From positions 1 to 64,000 of the forward strand of contig JAEUJQ010000016.1 of NCBI GenBank assembly GCA_016793095.1: DNA of 64,000 nt, written 5' to 3'. This DNA is from Myxococcaceae bacterium (lineage in GTDB: Bacteria > Myxococcota > Myxococcia > Myxococcales > Myxococcaceae). The notes under the pieces are model-generated. The model made no database searches. It was given only the letters and a program-made list of their open reading frames with translations, and was not told the DNA's origin. The position numbers and the translations under genes were made by a program. Shown piece after piece: positions 46,014-56,713 of the stretch (positions within the stretch are counted from its first letter, which is position 1; every line of letters begins with the position of its first letter).

Positions 46014-47489
46014 ATGCGCTCTCTTCGCCTGGTGTCGTCGTTGCTGGCGGGCACGTTCCTGCTCGCGTGCCCCTCTCCCGAATGCTCTCAGGACAGTGAG
46101 TGCGCGGCTCGCCAGGTCTGCCGCATGGGCACCTGTGTCGCCGCGGGCGGCTCTGCTGGAGGATCGACGGCAGGTGGCTCGACGGCGGGTGGCTCGGCTG
46201 GTGGCTCGGCTGGTGGCTCGACGGCGGGTGGCTCGGCTGGTGGCTCGGCTGGTGGCTCGACGGCAGGTGGCTCGACGGCGGGCGGCTCGGCTGGAGGTTC
46301 AACTGCGGGTGGCTCGGCTGGAGGTTCGACGGCGGGTGGCTCCACGGCTGGAGGTTCGACGGCGGGTGGCTCGGCTGGAGGTTCGACGGCGGGCGGCTCG
46401 ACGGCGGGTGGCTCGACGGCGGGTGGCTCCACGGCGGGTGGCTCCACGGCGGGTGGCTCGGCTGGAGGTTCGACTGCGGGTGGCTCGACTGCGGGTGGCT
46501 CGACTGCGGGTGGTTCGGCTGCGGGTGGTTCGGCTGGAGGTTCGACGGCGGGTGGCTCAGCGAGCGGCTCGTTCACCGTGACGCTGGACGTCGCGGACGT
46601 CGTCATGACCTGGGCCCTCGTCGTGCCGTCGCCCCGGGTGAAGATCGTCCGCAAGCTCGGCGCGGTGCCTTCGTCGGCCCAGGACGGCGACGTCGCCTTC
46701 GAGGGAACGGGCTCGACCGCGCGCCACCCGACGCGAGCGCTGACGCCCGGCACCGCGGCGGCTCCCCGCGTCTACACCTGGGCCCTCTTCGCCTGTGACG
46801 CCTCGGGAGCGACGTGCACCGCGACTGGCCTCACCGCCACGCTCCAGGTGACGGTGATGCAGGGCCTGCGGGGTGGGGGGTACGTCCTCTACTTCCGCCA
46901 CGCCGAGACCATCGATCAGAGTCGGGCCCAGGACGTCTGCAGCGACAACCTCAGCCTCGGCTACGCGAGCGCCCCCTCCGTTCCCGACTGGTGGAAGTCC
47001 TGCACGCCCGACGTCCGCGTCACGCCGAACTGGGACTGCACTGGCGCGACGGCGCGGCAGCTCTCGGCGGCCGGCATCATGCAGGCGACGGTCGCCGGCA
47101 TGAACCTCAACGCGCGGATGATCCCGTTCTCCAGGGTCCTCTCGTCCGAGATGTGCCGGGCGGTGACGAGCGCGCAGGTGATGGCCATCGGCCCCGTCGA
47201 ACAGCGCCCCGAGCTGACCTACTACGTGTATGGCAACGTGCAGAACCGGTGCAACGAGCTCAGGCGCCACCTGACGACGACGCCCGACGCCGGCACCAAT
47301 GTCGCGCTCGTGAGCCACAGCGCCATCACCGGTGACACCGGAAGCATCGCCACCATCGACACGGCGCTGTGCGCGGTGCTCGACTCGACCGGGCGTGGGA
47401 ACGCCCATGTCTACAAGCCGCTGAGCGACGGCGGCACGCTCCTCATCACCGACAACGTCGCGCCCGCGACCTGGGCGACCCTGCCCTGA
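46014..47489 (+). CDS. Repeat-stalk lipoprotein with a histidine-phosphatase domain
   Basis: 491 residues. The leader MRSLRLVSSLLAGTFLLAC gives lipobox Cys19, then a small Cys-rich head (CSQDSECAARQVCRMGTC). A stalk of GGSTAGGSAGG units spans residues 45-185. A beta-rich linker follows, and the C-terminus (about 288-491) is a histidine-phosphatase/phosphoglycerate-mutase-like domain: YFRHAE carries the RH pair of the phospho-His motif, SSEMCRAVTSA the phosphate-binding Arg, and ALVSHSAITG the second catalytic His. A secreted acid-phosphatase-like activity held away from the membrane by the stalk is plausible; the substrate is unknown. Confidence 0.82.
   Translation: MRSLRLVSSLLAGTFLLACPSPECSQDSECAARQVCRMGTCVAAGGSAGGSTAGGSTAGGSAGGSAGGSTAGGSAGGSAGGSTAGGSTAGGSAGGSTAGGSAGGSTAGGSTAGGSTAGGSAGGSTAGGSTAGGSTAGGSTAGGSTAGGSAGGSTAGGSTAGGSTAGGSAAGGSAGGSTAGGSASGSFTVTLDVADVVMTWALVVPSPRVKIVRKLGAVPSSAQDGDVAFEGTGSTARHPTRALTPGTAAAPRVYTWALFACDASGATCTATGLTATLQVTVMQGLRGGGYVLYFRHAETIDQSRAQDVCSDNLSLGYASAPSVPDWWKSCTPDVRVTPNWDCTGATARQLSAAGIMQATVAGMNLNARMIPFSRVLSSEMCRAVTSAQVMAIGPVEQRPELTYYVYGNVQNRCNELRRHLTTTPDAGTNVALVSHSAITGDTGSIATIDTALCAVLDSTGRGNAHVYKPLSDGGTLLITDNVAPATWATLP
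46146..46571 (+). repeat. GGS(T/A)AGG coding repeat
   Basis: About 35 tandem Gly-Gly-Ser-(Thr/Ala) units coding the stalk of the lipoprotein at 46014. The DNA units (12 or 15 bases, of the type GGTGGCTCGACGGCG) are nearly identical, which favours copy-number change by slippage and recombination. Confidence 0.9.
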
Positions 47490-47723
47490 CCGGGTCCTCT
47501 GTGTCCCCGCAGCTCGAGGACCTCGTCTCGCGCGGCGACCTCCTCACCCGCACGGTGATGAGCCGGCTGGAGCTGCTGGGCGATGCTCGTCGAGGTCGAT
47601 GGCAGGGGCCGTCCGGTCGCCGACGTGTTCGCGCGGCTGACGAAGCGGGACGTCTCGGTGCGCGTGCTGCACGCCGAGCCGCTCGTTCACGGCTGCAGGG
47701 CGGCGGCACGAACGGCGAGCTGG
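47490..47723 (+). pseudogene. Possible frameshifted gene remnant
   Basis: In two plus-strand frames a coherent sequence can be read: LEDLVSRGDLLTRTVMSRLELLGDA in one, then, after a shift near 47581, MLVEVDGRGRPVADVFARLTKRDVSVRVLHAEPLVHG in another. The second part has the look of a phospholipase-D-like or other alpha/beta repeat (helix then strand VSVRVL), but the match is weak and unsupported. No ribosome site. It may be a short decayed gene squeezed between the phosphatase gene and the convergent gene ending at 47724. Confidence 0.25.
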
Positions 47724-48869
47724 TCAGCCGCGCGGCTTGACGCCATACAGTTCCGCGAGCTCGTCGATCTTCGCCCGCGCGCGCGCGAGGACGGCACCGT
47801 CGTCGCCAGCATCAGGGAAGTAGAGCTGGGCGTAGGCCCGGGCCGCCTGGTCGAAGTGCCCCTCATGGAGCGCAACGAGGTAGCGCTCCTCGAGCTCGCC
47901 CTTCCGGGCCTCCTGCCGCTCCTCACGCCGCTCTGCGAGCGCCTCGGCCAGCTCCGCGCCGAGGTGGGCACTGGCGGGCATCCCTGCCGGCGGTCCTTCA
48001 AGAGACACCTCGAACGGCTCGTCGTCGAGTCGCCCGCGCGCCTGCCAGACCGCCCGCGAGACCAGGAAGCCGGGCGGGCCCTTGCGCACGAGGCGGTCGA
48101 GGAGCGCCCCCTTCGGCAGGTTTCGGCGCACGGCGTCCAGCGTCCTGGCGTCGGCCCTCACCTCGCGCGCGCTCACCTTGCTGGAGAAGTCGAAGTCGTC
48201 GAGGGCTTTCAGGGCGGCCTGCGTCACCGGGCCTCCGACGGGCGCTCCGGGCTCTCTCCGGACGAGCAGCGTCACCTTCCGTCCGCCGACGCTCATGGTG
48301 ACTGAGAGGTCGTCGAAGAAGGCCGGGTTGACCGCCCGCTCACCGGCCGCGACGAAGCGCACGCCCACCTCTCGCATCGGTTCAGTGCGCGCGGCCTCGA
48401 GTTCTCTGAGCAGCCTTGCGCGCGCCGGACCTTCGAGCGCGGTGAACACAGGTGGAACGAACTCGACGTACCACTCGACGGGTGAGTCTCCGAAGCCCAG
48501 CATGCCGGTGCCGGGCCCGAGCGCCTCTGCGCCATTCCACGTCTCGAGCGTGACCGCGCCTTCGTCGGTGTCCAGCACCCATGCGACGGGCCCTTCGAAC
48601 CACGCAGCGAGGGCGCCGGCGAGGGCGTTGGTGGAGGTGGCGTCGAACTTGTCGCGGGGCACCAGGACCGCCTCGCGGCCCGAGGTCAGCACACCGAACA
48701 CCAGTCGGGGCACCGGCGCGCCGGCGAGCTGATCAGCCTCCGACTGCTGCAGCTCGAGCCGGTCGAGCACCAGCCCCTCGCTGAGGGCGACCGAGGCCAG
48801 CGCAGCCTCGAGTGACGCGAGCCCGTGCGCGGGCGGGAGCTGGAGCTTCAGCGCGTACCCGCCGTTCAT
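47724..48869 (-). CDS. Hypothetical protein coupled to pyrG
   Basis: 381 residues; its ATG at 48869 lies one base from the pyrG stop, so translation is probably coupled. No signal peptide. It shows alternating hydrophobic strands (APVPRLVFGVLTSGREAVLVP, GPVAWVLDTDEGAVTLETWNG) and a helical C-terminus rich in Glu/Arg (LAERREERQEARKGELEERYLVALHEGHFDQAARAYAQLYF) that has tetratricopeptide-like spacing. No family recognised. Confidence 0.8.
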   Translation of the reverse strand: MNGGYALKLQLPPAHGLASLEAALASVALSEGLVLDRLELQQSEADQLAGAPVPRLVFGVLTSGREAVLVPRDKFDATSTNALAGALAAWFEGPVAWVLDTDEGAVTLETWNGAEALGPGTGMLGFGDSPVEWYVEFVPPVFTALEGPARARLLRELEAARTEPMREVGVRFVAAGERAVNPAFFDDLSVTMSVGGRKVTLLVRREPGAPVGGPVTQAALKALDDFDFSSKVSAREVRADARTLDAVRRNLPKGALLDRLVRKGPPGFLVSRAVWQARGRLDDEPFEVSLEGPPAGMPASAHLGAELAEALAERREERQEARKGELEERYLVALHEGHFDQAARAYAQLYFPDAGDDGAVLARARAKIDELAELYGVKPRG

Positions 48870-48870
48870 G

Positions 48871-50577
<1,707 letters not shown>

Positions 50578-50586
50578 TCACGGTGG

Positions 50587-50613
50587 CCCGGTGGTCGGTC
50601 CGGGGGCACCGGG
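50587..50613 (-). terminator. Hairpin at the end of the kef operon
   Basis: A perfect 7-bp stem, CCCGGTG with CACCGGG, loop of 13, starting about 17 bases past the kefB stop on the minus strand and before pyrG. No T-tract. Confidence 0.4.
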
Positions 50614-50629
50614 AGTCGCTCGGCGCCCG

Positions 50630-52525
50630 TCAGCTCGCCTGGTCCGTGGTGGTGGGTGGCGCCGCGCGGCCCTTCACCTCGGCGCGGAGCGTCTCGTTGT
50701 CCCACCCCGGGTCCTTCTCGCCGGTGCTCACGCCGGTGAGCTCGTCGCGCATCGCGCGCTCGAAGTTCTCCAGCGCCTTCTTCGCCTCGGCGAGCCACAC
50801 CGACTGGTCCTCCCCGGTGAAGCGGGCCATGTCCTCCAGCGCCGCCTCGTCGTGCTCGCGCCAGCGGAGCGCCACCCGGTGCGCGGTGTGGGCCCGGCTG
50901 CCGAGCTGTCGCAGCGCCGCCTCGCCGAGCTCGAGCGAGGTGCCCAGCGTCTCGCGGAAGATGCCGGCCACGCCCACGCGCCGGAGCCGGTAGTAGTGCC
51001 CGCGGTTCCGCGCCCGCGCGAGGATCGGCAGGTTGGGGAAGTGCCGGCGCACCAGCTCCGCGACCTCGACCGACTTCTCCGGGTCGTCGATGGCCAGCAC
51101 GAACAGCTTCGCTCTCGCGCAGCCGGCCGCCACGAGCAGGTCGAGCCGCGAGGCGTCGCCGTAGTACACGCTCTGGCCCAGGCGGCGCAGCAGGTCGACC
51201 ATCGCCGGGTCGAGGTCGAGCACCGTCACGGGGTGCCCCGCCATGCGCAGCATGCGCCCCACCACCTGCCCCACGCGCCCGAAGCCCGCCATCACGACCG
51301 CGGCGTCGTCGTGGGCCACCGCGTCGTGGGGCCGGGCCGCGCCGCCGCCCGACACGCGCGGCAGCACCACGCGCTCGAGCAGCACGAAGAGCGCCGGCGT
51401 CACCAGCATCGACAGCGCCACCACCGCCACCAGCGGCCGCGACACCTCGGCGCCCCACACGCGCTGCTGCTCGCCCACGTTGATGAGCACGAAGGCGAAC
51501 TCGCCCACCTGCGCCAGGCCCAGGGCCGTCAGCCAGCGGCCCGGCCGGTCGAGGCCGAAGCCCCGGGCGATGCCGTACATGACGCCCGCCTTGAGCGCGA
51601 GCACGCCCACGAGCAGCCCGGCGACGAGGAGCGGCCGCTCGACGAGGAGGTGGAAGTCGATCTCGGCGCCCACCGAGATGAAGAAGAGCCCCAGGAGGAG
51701 CCCCTTGAAGGGCTCGATGTCGGACTCGAGCTCGTGCCGGTACTCGCTGTCGGCCAGCACCACGCCGGCGAGGAAGGTGCCGAGGGCAGGGGAGAGGCCC
51801 ACCGTCACCATGAGCGAGGCGATGGCCACCACCAGCAGCAGCGCGAAGGCCGTGAAGACCTCGCGCAGGCGCGTCTCGGCCAGCAGGCGGAAGAGCGGGC
51901 GCACGACGAAGCGGCCCGCGAGCACGATGAGGCCCACGGCGCCGAAGACGAAGAGCGCCTGCAGCCAACCGGGCCGGGAGCTCCCTTCGGCGGCGGGCGC
52001 CGTCACTGCGCCGACCGCCAGCAGCGGGAACACCGCGAGGATGGGGATGACCGCCAGGTCCTGGAAGAGCAACACCGCGAAGGAGGCCTGCCCGCCGGCC
52101 GTCTTGAGCAGCCCCTTCTCGCCGAGGCTCTGCAGCACGATGGCCGTCGACGACATCGCCGCCACGAGGCCCACCGCCACCGCGAGCCGCCAGTCGACGC
52201 CGAAGGCGAGCGCCGCCCCCGCGACCGCCGCGGCGGTCCCCAGCACCTGCAGCCCGCCGAGCCCGAAGATGGGCTTGCGCAGCTCCCACAGCAGCGAGGG
52301 CTTCAGCTCGAGCCCCACGAGGAAGAGCATCATCACCACGCCGAACTCGGCGAAGTGCATGACGTGGGCGCCGTGGCCCACGAGCTTCAGCACGTGCGGC
52401 CCGATGAGGACGCCGGCGATGAGGTAGCCGAGCACGCTGCCGAGGCCGAGGCGCCTGGCGATGGGCACGCACAGCACCGCCGCGGCCAGGTACACCAGCG
52501 CCTGGAAGAGGACCGAGTCGCTCAC
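50630..52525 (-). CDS. kefB: Glutathione-regulated K+/H+ antiporter with TrkA-N domain
   Basis: 631 residues from the GTG at 52525, overlapping the quinone-reductase stop by four bases (GTGA). The first 375 residues form the CPA2-type transport domain with about 12 membrane helices (first helix LFQALVYLAAAVLCVPIARRLGLGSVLGYLIAGVLIGPH; family motif FLVGLELKPSLLW and LGLAQVGEFAFVLI). A TrkA-N/RCK nucleotide-binding domain follows near 392 with GFGRVGQVVG. A K+ efflux system opened during electrophile stress. The tail is Asp/Glu/Lys-rich. The order with a KefG-like gene upstream is as in kefGB of E. coli. Confidence 0.9.
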   Translation of the reverse strand: MSDSVLFQALVYLAAAVLCVPIARRLGLGSVLGYLIAGVLIGPHVLKLVGHGAHVMHFAEFGVVMMLFLVGLELKPSLLWELRKPIFGLGGLQVLGTAAAVAGAALAFGVDWRLAVAVGLVAAMSSTAIVLQSLGEKGLLKTAGGQASFAVLLFQDLAVIPILAVFPLLAVGAVTAPAAEGSSRPGWLQALFVFGAVGLIVLAGRFVVRPLFRLLAETRLREVFTAFALLLVVAIASLMVTVGLSPALGTFLAGVVLADSEYRHELESDIEPFKGLLLGLFFISVGAEIDFHLLVERPLLVAGLLVGVLALKAGVMYGIARGFGLDRPGRWLTALGLAQVGEFAFVLINVGEQQRVWGAEVSRPLVAVVALSMLVTPALFVLLERVVLPRVSGGGAARPHDAVAHDDAAVVMAGFGRVGQVVGRMLRMAGHPVTVLDLDPAMVDLLRRLGQSVYYGDASRLDLLVAAGCARAKLFVLAIDDPEKSVEVAELVRRHFPNLPILARARNRGHYYRLRRVGVAGIFRETLGTSLELGEAALRQLGSRAHTAHRVALRWREHDEAALEDMARFTGEDQSVWLAEAKKALENFERAMRDELTGVSTGEKDPGWDNETLRAEVKGRAAPPTTTDQAS

Positions 52526-53148
52526 GCAGAGACCTCCTTCGCCTCGAGGACCGCGTCGAGCGGCGCGTTGAGCAGCTGCGCGGCCGCCGCGCGCTCGAGG
52601 TCCACCGCGTCGTCGCGCAGCGCCTCGAGCAGACGCCGGTAGTCGTGCACCTGAGGGGCGACCTGCTCGGCCGTCTCGAAGCCCAGGGCGCCGTGCACCA
52701 CGAAGGGGGCGAGGAAGCGCATGCGGCACAGCCGCGCCGTCGCCTCCCAGGGGGAGAGGAGCTGGCGCATCGTGAAGCGGTTGTACCCTTCGGGCTGGTA
52801 GGCCTCCTTCGGCCCGCCGGTGGAGACCGCGTTGAGCGTCACCTTGCCGTCGAGGTGGTGGCCCTTCGCGCCGTAGGCCCAGCCGTGCTCGAGCACCAGG
52901 TCCTGCCACTCCTTCAAGAGGGCCGGCACCGAGTACCAGTAGAACGGGTGCTGAAAGACGATGACGTCGTGCTCGGCGAGGAGCCGCTGCTCCCGCCGCA
53001 CGTCGATGCGGAGCGACGGGTACCGCTCGTAGAGGTCGTTGAGGGTGACGCCCTCGACTTCGCGCGCGGCCTCGGCGAGGCGCCGGTTGACGCGCGAGCG
53101 CTCCAGCACGGGGTGCGCGAGCTGCACGAGGATGCGACGGCCGGCCAT
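52522..53148 (-). CDS. kefG: KefG-like NAD(P)H-quinone oxidoreductase subunit
   Basis: 208 residues of the flavodoxin-2 fold. Family motifs are ILVQLAHPVLERSRVN, TLNDLYERYPSLRIDVRREQ, and HDVIVFQHPFYWYSVPALLKEWQDLVL, with the quinone-reductase VSTGGPKEAY loop. In E. coli KefG is the cytoplasmic ancillary subunit required for KefB activity; the gene pair here keeps that order and a four-base overlap, so the proteins probably form a complex. Confidence 0.88.
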   Translation of the reverse strand: MAGRRILVQLAHPVLERSRVNRRLAEAAREVEGVTLNDLYERYPSLRIDVRREQRLLAEHDVIVFQHPFYWYSVPALLKEWQDLVLEHGWAYGAKGHHLDGKVTLNAVSTGGPKEAYQPEGYNRFTMRQLLSPWEATARLCRMRFLAPFVVHGALGFETAEQVAPQVHDYRRLLEALRDDAVDLERAAAAQLLNAPLDAVLEAKEVSA

Positions 53149-53306
53149 GACTGCCCTCCCGGGTGCGCACCCTAGCCGCCGAGGGGCCCGCCGCGCCGAC
53201 CATTCAGCGGGCCAGGCCGGTCGGACGAGCAGCGGCGCAACTTCCTCGCGGGGCCTGGGTTGAAGTCGTCACCGGGCGACGAATGCCCTCACACGGGAGA
53301 GCAACC

Positions 53307-54092
53307 ATGCAGAAGACCTGGTCGGTGCTGTGCGCGATGTCGTTGGCAGTGGTCGGCTGTGGGCGTGGACAGGAGGCGGACTCGGCGGAGGACGCGGACG
53401 AGTCGGCGGTCGTCTCGTCGGTGGAGTCCGCGCTGACGGCGGAGGTGTCGGACGAAGCGGCCCAGCCCATGAGCGCGACGCCCGAGGCGCTGGCGACCAG
53501 CTCGGCGATGCGCATCCCGAACCGCTTCAAGCCGGCCGGGTGCGCGGTCGCGACGCAGATGGGCAACACCGTCACCTACGTGCTGACGAACTGCACCGGC
53601 CCCTACGGCCTCGTGAAGGTGTCGGGCACGCTGGTCGCCGTCTACACGCGCGCGGCGGGCGGCGGCGTCAACGTCGTCATCACCGGCACCGGCGTGAAGG
53701 CGAACAACGCCACCGTCGACATCAACAGCACCGTCATCGCGACGCAGGCGAACGGCGTGAAGAAGGCGGACGTCACGGTGAACGGTAACGGCACCGGCCC
53801 CCGCGGTGGCGCCATCACCCGCAAGGGCACCTACGTCGTCACCTTCGACACGGCCACCGAGTGCATCACCGTCGACGGCACCTGGACGACGGGCACCGGC
53901 CGCCTCACCGCGAGCACCGTCGTCGCCGGCTACAAGCGCTGCAAGGGCACCTGCCCGGCGGCGGGCGGCACCATCACGCACACGGCCGCGAACAACAGCG
54001 TGGTGACGTTGACCTACGACGGCTCGGCGGTCGCGAAGTGGGCCACCTCGGGCGGCCGCTCGGGCACCGTCAACCTGCAGTGCGGAAACTGA
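53307..54092 (+). CDS. Secreted lipoprotein of unknown function
   Basis: 261 residues from the ATG at 53307, preceded by GGGAGAG. The leader MQKTWSVLCAMSLAVVGC gives lipobox Cys18, then a Glu/Asp/Ser-rich linker. The mature domain is all-beta, Thr/Gly/Val-rich (VTYVLTNCTGPYGLVKVSGTLVAVYTRAAGGGVNVVITGTGVKANNATVDI, RKGTYVVTFDTATECITVDGTWTTG), with three likely disulfide Cys pairs, including CKGTCPAAGGTI at the end. Such Thr-rich lipoproteins are common in myxobacteria; role unknown. Followed by a strong hairpin. Confidence 0.75.
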   Translation: MQKTWSVLCAMSLAVVGCGRGQEADSAEDADESAVVSSVESALTAEVSDEAAQPMSATPEALATSSAMRIPNRFKPAGCAVATQMGNTVTYVLTNCTGPYGLVKVSGTLVAVYTRAAGGGVNVVITGTGVKANNATVDINSTVIATQANGVKKADVTVNGNGTGPRGGAITRKGTYVVTFDTATECITVDGTWTTGTGRLTASTVVAGYKRCKGTCPAAGGTITHTAANNSVVTLTYDGSAVAKWATSGGRSGTVNLQCGN

Positions 54093-54114
54093 CGACGACC
54101 TGACGCAGGACAAG

Positions 54115-54147
54115 CGCCGGGCCTCCTTCGCTGGAGCGCCCGGCGTT
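54115..54147 (+). terminator. Two-part hairpin terminator after the lipoprotein gene
   Basis: CGCCGGGC (54115-54122) pairs perfectly with GCCCGGCG (54138-54145), and inside it CTCC pairs with GGAG around a six-base loop with one bulged C. TT follows. It lies 23 bases after the stop at 54092. Good candidate for intrinsic termination ahead of the collagen-like gene. Confidence 0.65.
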
Positions 54148-54218
54148 CATGTCAGCATGGGAGATGTGGCGCGAATCGGCGGTTGTGTTGGCGCGCCGCT
54201 CCCGAGATCCTTGCGTCC

Positions 54219-56657
54219 ATGCGCTTGCCGGTCCTTGCTGTGGTGTTCGTTGCGTCGTCGTTGGCCTGCAGCAACGCGGGAACGCAGGGTGAGCAGGGCC
54301 CGCCAGGTCCGCAAGGAGAGCGCGGCCCTGAGGGGCGCGAGGGACCGAATGGGCCAGCGGGACCGGCTGGAGCGCAGGGAGTGGCTGGAGCGCAGGGACC
54401 GGCTGGACCGCAGGGGCCCGCAGGAGTCGAAGGACCGTCGGGCGCCCAGGGTCCACCAGGAGCGCAGGGTCCTGCAGGAGCGCAGGGTCCTGTTGGCGCT
54501 CAGGGTCCTGTTGGCGCTCAGGGTCCTGTTGGCGCTCAGGGTCCGGCCGGCGCGCCCGGGCCGCAGGGTCCACAAGGCATCCCTGGCTCGCTGAGCCTCG
54601 CGCTGGCGTTGGACGGCGGCACCCTGTCGCTCGACGGGGGATTCGCCATCATCACCGGGCCGCCGGGACGCGATGGAGTTCACCTCGACGTTGCCGTCGA
54701 GCTCGCCGGGGTGACCTGCCCGGCGGGTGGGCTGCGGTTGTCGTGGAGCGATGGCGGCGCGCTGTCGGTGTGCAACGGAGTCGACGGTGCGGCTGGACCT
54801 GCGGGTCCGCAGGGCGTGCCGGGAGCAACGGGTCCTGCTGGTCCACAGGGGCCAGTGGGAGCGACGGGCGCGACAGGGCCAGCGGGGCCACAGGGGCCAG
54901 TGGGAGCGACGGGCGCGGCAGGGCCAGCGGGCCCACAGGGGCCGCAGGGGCCAGTGGGAGCGACAGGACTCACGGGCGCGGCAGGTCCACAGGGGCCGCA
55001 GGGGCCAGTGGGAGCGACAGGACTCACGGGCGCGGCAGGGCCAGCGGGGCCACAGGGACCAGTGGGAGCGACGGGCGCGGCGGGGCCACAGGGACCAGTG
55101 GGAGCGACGGGCGCGGCGGGGCCACAGGGGCCAGTGGGAGCGACGGGCGCAACAGGGCCAGCAGGTGCAACCGGTGCGACGGGGCTCTCGGGGCCTGCTG
55201 GACCCCAGGGCGCTCCCGGCCTCGACGGCGTCTCGGTCTCCGTCGCCACCATCGGCCCGAGCACCACCTGTCCCACCGGCGGCGTCGAGGTGCTGTCGGC
55301 GACGGGGACGGTCGCTGTCTGCAATGGAGCGGTCGGCGCGACAGGCCCTCAAGGGCCGCAGGGTCCTCAGGGCCCACCGGGACCAGGCTCAGTGACGGCG
55401 GTCGGCTCAGGCTTCGGGCTCGCGGGCGGTCCCATCACGACCACCGGCACGCTGTCGGTCGACACGGCGGTCGTACCGGTTCTCTCTGGCGCCAACACGT
55501 TCACTGGAGCGCAGGTCGTCGTGAGCCCCGCTTCCGTCGTGGTGCCGTTCGCGGTCCGGCAGGCGGTCGCGCAGAGCGCCGACCTCACTCAGTGGCGCAG
55601 CGTCGCTGGCGCGACCCTGGCGTCGGTCTCGAGCACGGGCGTCTTCACAGGAGCCTTCAGCGGCAGCGGCGCGGGCCTCACCGCGGTTCCCGCGAGCAGC
55701 CTGACGGGCACGCTCCCGAACGCGGCGTTCTCTGGCACGTACACCAACAACGTCACCCTGAGCGGGGCCGGCAACTCGCTCACCGCGAACACCGCGAGCG
55801 TCACGACGCTGACGAACACCACGGCGACCATCACCAACCTGACGGCGACCAGCACGGCGACGTTGTCAGGCGCGACCGTCAACCTGACGAGCGCGAACGT
55901 CACGCTCACGAGCGCAGCCATCACGGGCGGCTCCTTCACCAGCGGCTCGTTCAGCGGCACGTTCAGCGGCACGTTCAACGGCCTCCCCCTGCCGCGGTTC
56001 GGCGAGCGCACGCTGGCTCCGTGCACCTTCGACGGGTCCAACGCCACGGTCGCCTGCAGCAGTGCCTGCACGTGGTCCACCGTCGATGGAGACGTGACGT
56101 GCTCGGGCGGGCCGGCGACCGGCTGCACGGCCAACGTCGGCGGCTCGGGAGTGAGCTGCCCCTCGACCGGCGCGTGTGCGCTCTCGTGTGCCGACGGGTT
56201 GTCGAACTCCGGGGTTGGGAAGGTGGGGTGGACGTTCGCGCAGACGAGCTCTGGCGCCGTGCGGCTCATCACCATTCCGGCAGCAGGGGGCTCGGTGACG
56301 ACCGGGCGCCTTGCGGTGCAGCTCAGACACCCGGTGCTGGTGTGCACGCCCTCGACGACGCCCTACTGGGTGCCGGTGACGCTCTACCTGTACCGCGGCG
56401 GCTCGGCTGAGGCGGCGCTCGTCATCTGGCGCGGCACCATTCGCACCTACGGCGGCGTCAACGATCAGCGAGGCTTCGTCCCCGAAATGCCGATGCTCTC
56501 GGGTGAGGTCACCGTGACGCCCGGAGAGCAGTACAGCATCTGGCTGTCGGCCGGGCCCCTCACCACGGACTTCGAGCACTGCTACCTCGCGCGCCTCGGG
56601 ACCGAGACCGACAACCTCGTCGTTCGGTACACGCCGGGCTCTTCATCGACGTTCTGA
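54219..56657 (+). CDS. Collagen-like lipoprotein with tail-fibre-like C-terminal region
   Basis: 812 residues from the ATG at 54219. The leader [17 protein letters not shown] gives lipobox Cys17. Collagen Gly-X-Y blocks run over residues about 20-123 and 190-335 ([26 protein letters not shown] and similar), with a short third block near 371-391; between blocks lie small beta modules. The next region ([18 protein letters not shown], then [16 protein letters not shown] and many Thr-rich repeats) resembles the beta-helical stems of trimeric phage tail fibres. The C-terminal 200 residues are Cys-rich and globular ([24 protein letters not shown]...). A trimeric surface fibre is the natural reading. 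Confidence 0.82.
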   Translation: MRLPVLAVVFVASSLACSNAGTQGEQGPPGPQGERGPEGREGPNGPAGPAGAQGVAGAQGPAGPQGPAGVEGPSGAQGPPGAQGPAGAQGPVGAQGPVGAQGPVGAQGPAGAPGPQGPQGIPGSLSLALALDGGTLSLDGGFAIITGPPGRDGVHLDVAVELAGVTCPAGGLRLSWSDGGALSVCNGVDGAAGPAGPQGVPGATGPAGPQGPVGATGATGPAGPQGPVGATGAAGPAGPQGPQGPVGATGLTGAAGPQGPQGPVGATGLTGAAGPAGPQGPVGATGAAGPQGPVGATGAAGPQGPVGATGATGPAGATGATGLSGPAGPQGAPGLDGVSVSVATIGPSTTCPTGGVEVLSATGTVAVCNGAVGATGPQGPQGPQGPPGPGSVTAVGSGFGLAGGPITTTGTLSVDTAVVPVLSGANTFTGAQVVVSPASVVVPFAVRQAVAQSADLTQWRSVAGATLASVSSTGVFTGAFSGSGAGLTAVPASSLTGTLPNAAFSGTYTNNVTLSGAGNSLTANTASVTTLTNTTATITNLTATSTATLSGATVNLTSANVTLTSAAITGGSFTSGSFSGTFSGTFNGLPLPRFGERTLAPCTFDGSNATVACSSACTWSTVDGDVTCSGGPATGCTANVGGSGVSCPSTGACALSCADGLSNSGVGKVGWTFAQTSSGAVRLITIPAAGGSVTTGRLAVQLRHPVLVCTPSTTPYWVPVTLYLYRGGSAEAALVIWRGTIRTYGGVNDQRGFVPEMPMLSGEVTVTPGEQYSIWLSAGPLTTDFEHCYLARLGTETDNLVVRYTPGSSSTF
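54278..55391 (+). repeat. Collagen-like Gly-X-Y coding repeats
   Basis: Three blocks (54278-54588, 54789-55224, 55330-55391) within the collagen-like gene. DNA repeats include a GGCGCTCAGGGTCCTGTT unit of 18 bases repeated in exact tandem and GGGCCAGTGGGAGCGACGGG-type 20-mers repeated many times, a strong substrate for length variation. Confidence 0.9.
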
Positions 56658-56667
56658 GGCCTCGCGC

Positions 56668-56682
56668 GGGCAGGCACCGCCT
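56668..56682. terminator. Short hairpin between convergent genes
   Basis: GCAGGC and GCCTGC with a three-base loop, in the 56-base gap between convergent stops at 56657 and 56714. Short, without T-tract; a weak shared terminator at best. Confidence 0.3.
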
Positions 56683-56713
56683 GCGATCTGGGGAGCGCCC
56701 GGCGGCGTGGTCT

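Noticed and set aside
46146-46571. Tandem repeats that might be a CRISPR array
   Set aside because: No unique spacers; the repeats are in frame with a lipoprotein gene and code for Gly-Gly-Ser-Thr/Ala units.
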